This document shows, one piece after another, positions 52,985 through 54,159 of a DNA stretch of 54,159 nt. This DNA comes from Oscillospiraceae bacterium. GTDB taxonomy: Bacteria; Bacillota; Clostridia; Oscillospirales; CAG-272. The notes under the pieces were generated by a model. The model ran no database searches. It had not been told where the DNA came from and saw nothing but the letters and a program-made list of their open reading frames with translations. A program made the position numbers and the translations under genes. The DNA is taken from NCBI GenBank assembly GCA_015064095.1, contig SVSW01000005.1, forward strand, positions 1-54,159. Reading direction: 5' to 3'. Position 1 is the first letter of the stretch. The number at the start of each line of letters is the position of its first letter.

Positions 52985-53005
52985 TATAATTTATTGATCA
53001 AGACC

Positions 53006-53034
53006 TTGACATATGGCGAAAAAAGTCATATAAT
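53006..53034 (+). promoter_or_regulatory. Promoter of the aspartate kinase gene
   Basis: TTGACA (53006-53011), 17 nt, TATAAT (53029-53034): perfect sigma-A consensus. The leader of about 27 nt is too short for a lysine riboswitch. A weak palindrome, TTAGAGTTAAGACTAA (53036-53051), overlaps the predicted start. Confidence 0.85.
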
Positions 53035-53067
53035 ATTAGAGTTAAGACTAATTTAGGAGAATTTAAA

Positions 53068-54159
53068 ATGGCAATTAAGGTAGTAAAATTCGGAGGCAGC
53101 TCTCTTGCCGATGCGGATCATTTCCGTCAGGTCGCTTCGATCATAAAGGCTGATCCTGCGCGCCGCTACGTCGTTCCCTCAGCACCCGGAAAGCGCTTTT
53201 CCGGCGACGAGAAGGTAACCGATATGCTCTATGCCTGCTATAATATGGCGAAGGCAGGCGAAAATATAGATGCTACATATGATAAGATCTGCGATCGCTA
53301 TAATTCCATAATCACCGATCTCGGACTTGATTTCGATATTTCGGGTGAGCTTGAATACATCAAAAATGCGATCATTCAGCGTCGCTCCGGCCGCGATTTT
53401 GCCGCAAGCCGCGGTGAATATCTCAACGGAATTATACTTGCAAAATATATCGGCTTTGATTTTATCGACGCCGAAAACGTCATTTTCTTCAAGGATAACG
53501 GCACTTACGACCATGAGTTGACCTATAAGGCCCTCGCAGAGGAGCTGAAAAATCACGAATACGCAATTATTCCCGGCTTTTACGGCGCTATGCCTAACGG
53601 CACGATCCGCACGTTCTCGCGCGGAGGCTCGGATATAACAGGCTCGATCGTTGCAAACGCCGCAGGTGCTGAGCTTTACGAAAACTGGACCGATGTTTCG
53701 GGCTTTATGACCGCCGATCCCCGTGTGGTCGACGACCCCGTTTCCATTGACACTGTGACCTACCGCGAGCTTCGTGAGCTTGCATACATGGGTGCGACCG
53801 TGCTCCACGACGAAGCTATCTTCCCCGTCCGCGCGGCTTCGATCCCGATCAATATCAGAAACACAAATGCCCCCGATGCCCCGGGCACGATGATCGTTGA
53901 ACATACCGACTCCTATGACACCGAGCGCGTTATCACCGGTATTGCCGGAAAGGGCGGCTTCTCCGCCATTAACGTCGAGGTTGAGAAAATGAACTCCACT
54001 CTCGGTTTCTCGCGCCGCGTGCTCGAGATCCTTGAGGAGCACGGCATGAATATCGAGCATCTCCCCACCGGCATTGATACGATGAGCCTCATCGTTCACA
54101 CCGAGGAGCTTGACCGCTGCCGTGAAAAGCTCGTCAATTCCCTTACCCGTCTTTTAAAG
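53068..54159 (+). CDS. Aspartate kinase, 5' part
   Basis: The first 364 residues of a monofunctional aspartokinase, cut by the window end; family length is about 400-450. It phosphorylates aspartate at the start of lysine, threonine and methionine synthesis. The kinase motif KFGGSSLAD is at residues 7-15; the pattern FSRGGSDITGSIVANAAGA and the ENWTDVSGFMTADPR block confirm the fold. An ACT regulatory region begins about residue 290 (TGIAGKGGFSAINVEVEKM), so feedback control by an amino acid is expected. ATG at 53068 with AGGAG upstream. Confidence 0.95.
   Translation, partial: MAIKVVKFGGSSLADADHFRQVASIIKADPARRYVVPSAPGKRFSGDEKVTDMLYACYNMAKAGENIDATYDKICDRYNSIITDLGLDFDISGELEYIKNAIIQRRSGRDFAASRGEYLNGIILAKYIGFDFIDAENVIFFKDNGTYDHELTYKALAEELKNHEYAIIPGFYGAMPNGTIRTFSRGGSDITGSIVANAAGAELYENWTDVSGFMTADPRVVDDPVSIDTVTYRELRELAYMGATVLHDEAIFPVRAASIPINIRNTNAPDAPGTMIVEHTDSYDTERVITGIAGKGGFSAINVEVEKMNSTLGFSRRVLEILEEHGMNIEHLPTGIDTMSLIVHTEELDRCREKLVNSLTRLLK

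Noticed and set aside
53034..53068. Lysine riboswitch before the aspartate kinase gene
   Set aside because: The leader is about 30 nt; a lysine riboswitch needs well over 150 nt.

Overview
The window looks like chromosome of an endospore-forming member of the Bacillota, class Clostridia, most likely a gut-type Eubacteriales/Oscillospirales relative. The evidence is a Spo0A regulator, a GerA-type germination protein, YtvI- and YtfJ/GerW-type sporulation proteins, the Gram-positive gene orders infC-rpmI-rplT, dprA-topA-trmFO, plsX-rnc-smc-ftsY and scpA-scpB-ytfJ-dacF-rluB, and many AGGAGG-type ribosome sites. No phage, transposase, CRISPR array, rRNA or tRNA gene was seen.

Layout. (1) 1-4103, plus strand: the end of a quinone-oxidoreductase-like dehydrogenase, an EamA transporter, a YtvI-like membrane protein and an orphan GerA-type germinant receptor subunit. 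(2) 4176-9233: a cysteine-rich repeat lipoprotein (minus) and alaS (plus), divergently transcribed from back-to-back consensus promoters. (3) 9292-25135, minus strand: one 15.5-kb transcription unit that starts with a long structured leader. It encodes, in order, a 1310-aa solute-binding protein with a carbohydrate-binding-like domain, a MalF/MalG-type permease pair, an NHL-TPR-YIP1 membrane protein, a 1831-aa DUF5696-like surface protein carrying a very long coiled coil, and a second MalF/MalG-type permease pair. No ATPase is encoded. (4) 25171-26050: gene-free, AT-rich at first with palindromes, then a cluster of REP-like palindromic elements. (5) 26092-43235, minus strand: a dense housekeeping block read from infC down to rsfS, covering translation, DNA processing, tRNA and rRNA modification, phospholipid synthesis, chromosome segregation, protein targeting, nucleotide clean-up and NAD synthesis. 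Its head holds a candidate small RNA and an attenuator of the L20-leader type. (6) 43391-54159, plus strand: lon, engB, a site-2 protease, scpAB, a DUF2953 protein, ytfJ, dacF, rluB and a small unknown gene; then spo0A and the start of an aspartate kinase gene, each with its own promoter.

How the genes work together. Region 3 reads as a glycan capture and uptake locus. The large secreted proteins would bind or process a polysaccharide outside the cell, the two permease pairs would import products using a shared ATPase encoded elsewhere, and the propeller/YIP1 protein could be a membrane-bound sensor or organiser. Its substrate is unknown. The least explained parts of the window are this operon with its leader RNA and the small RNA between infC and lon. 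Regions 1 and 6 link housekeeping functions to sporulation.
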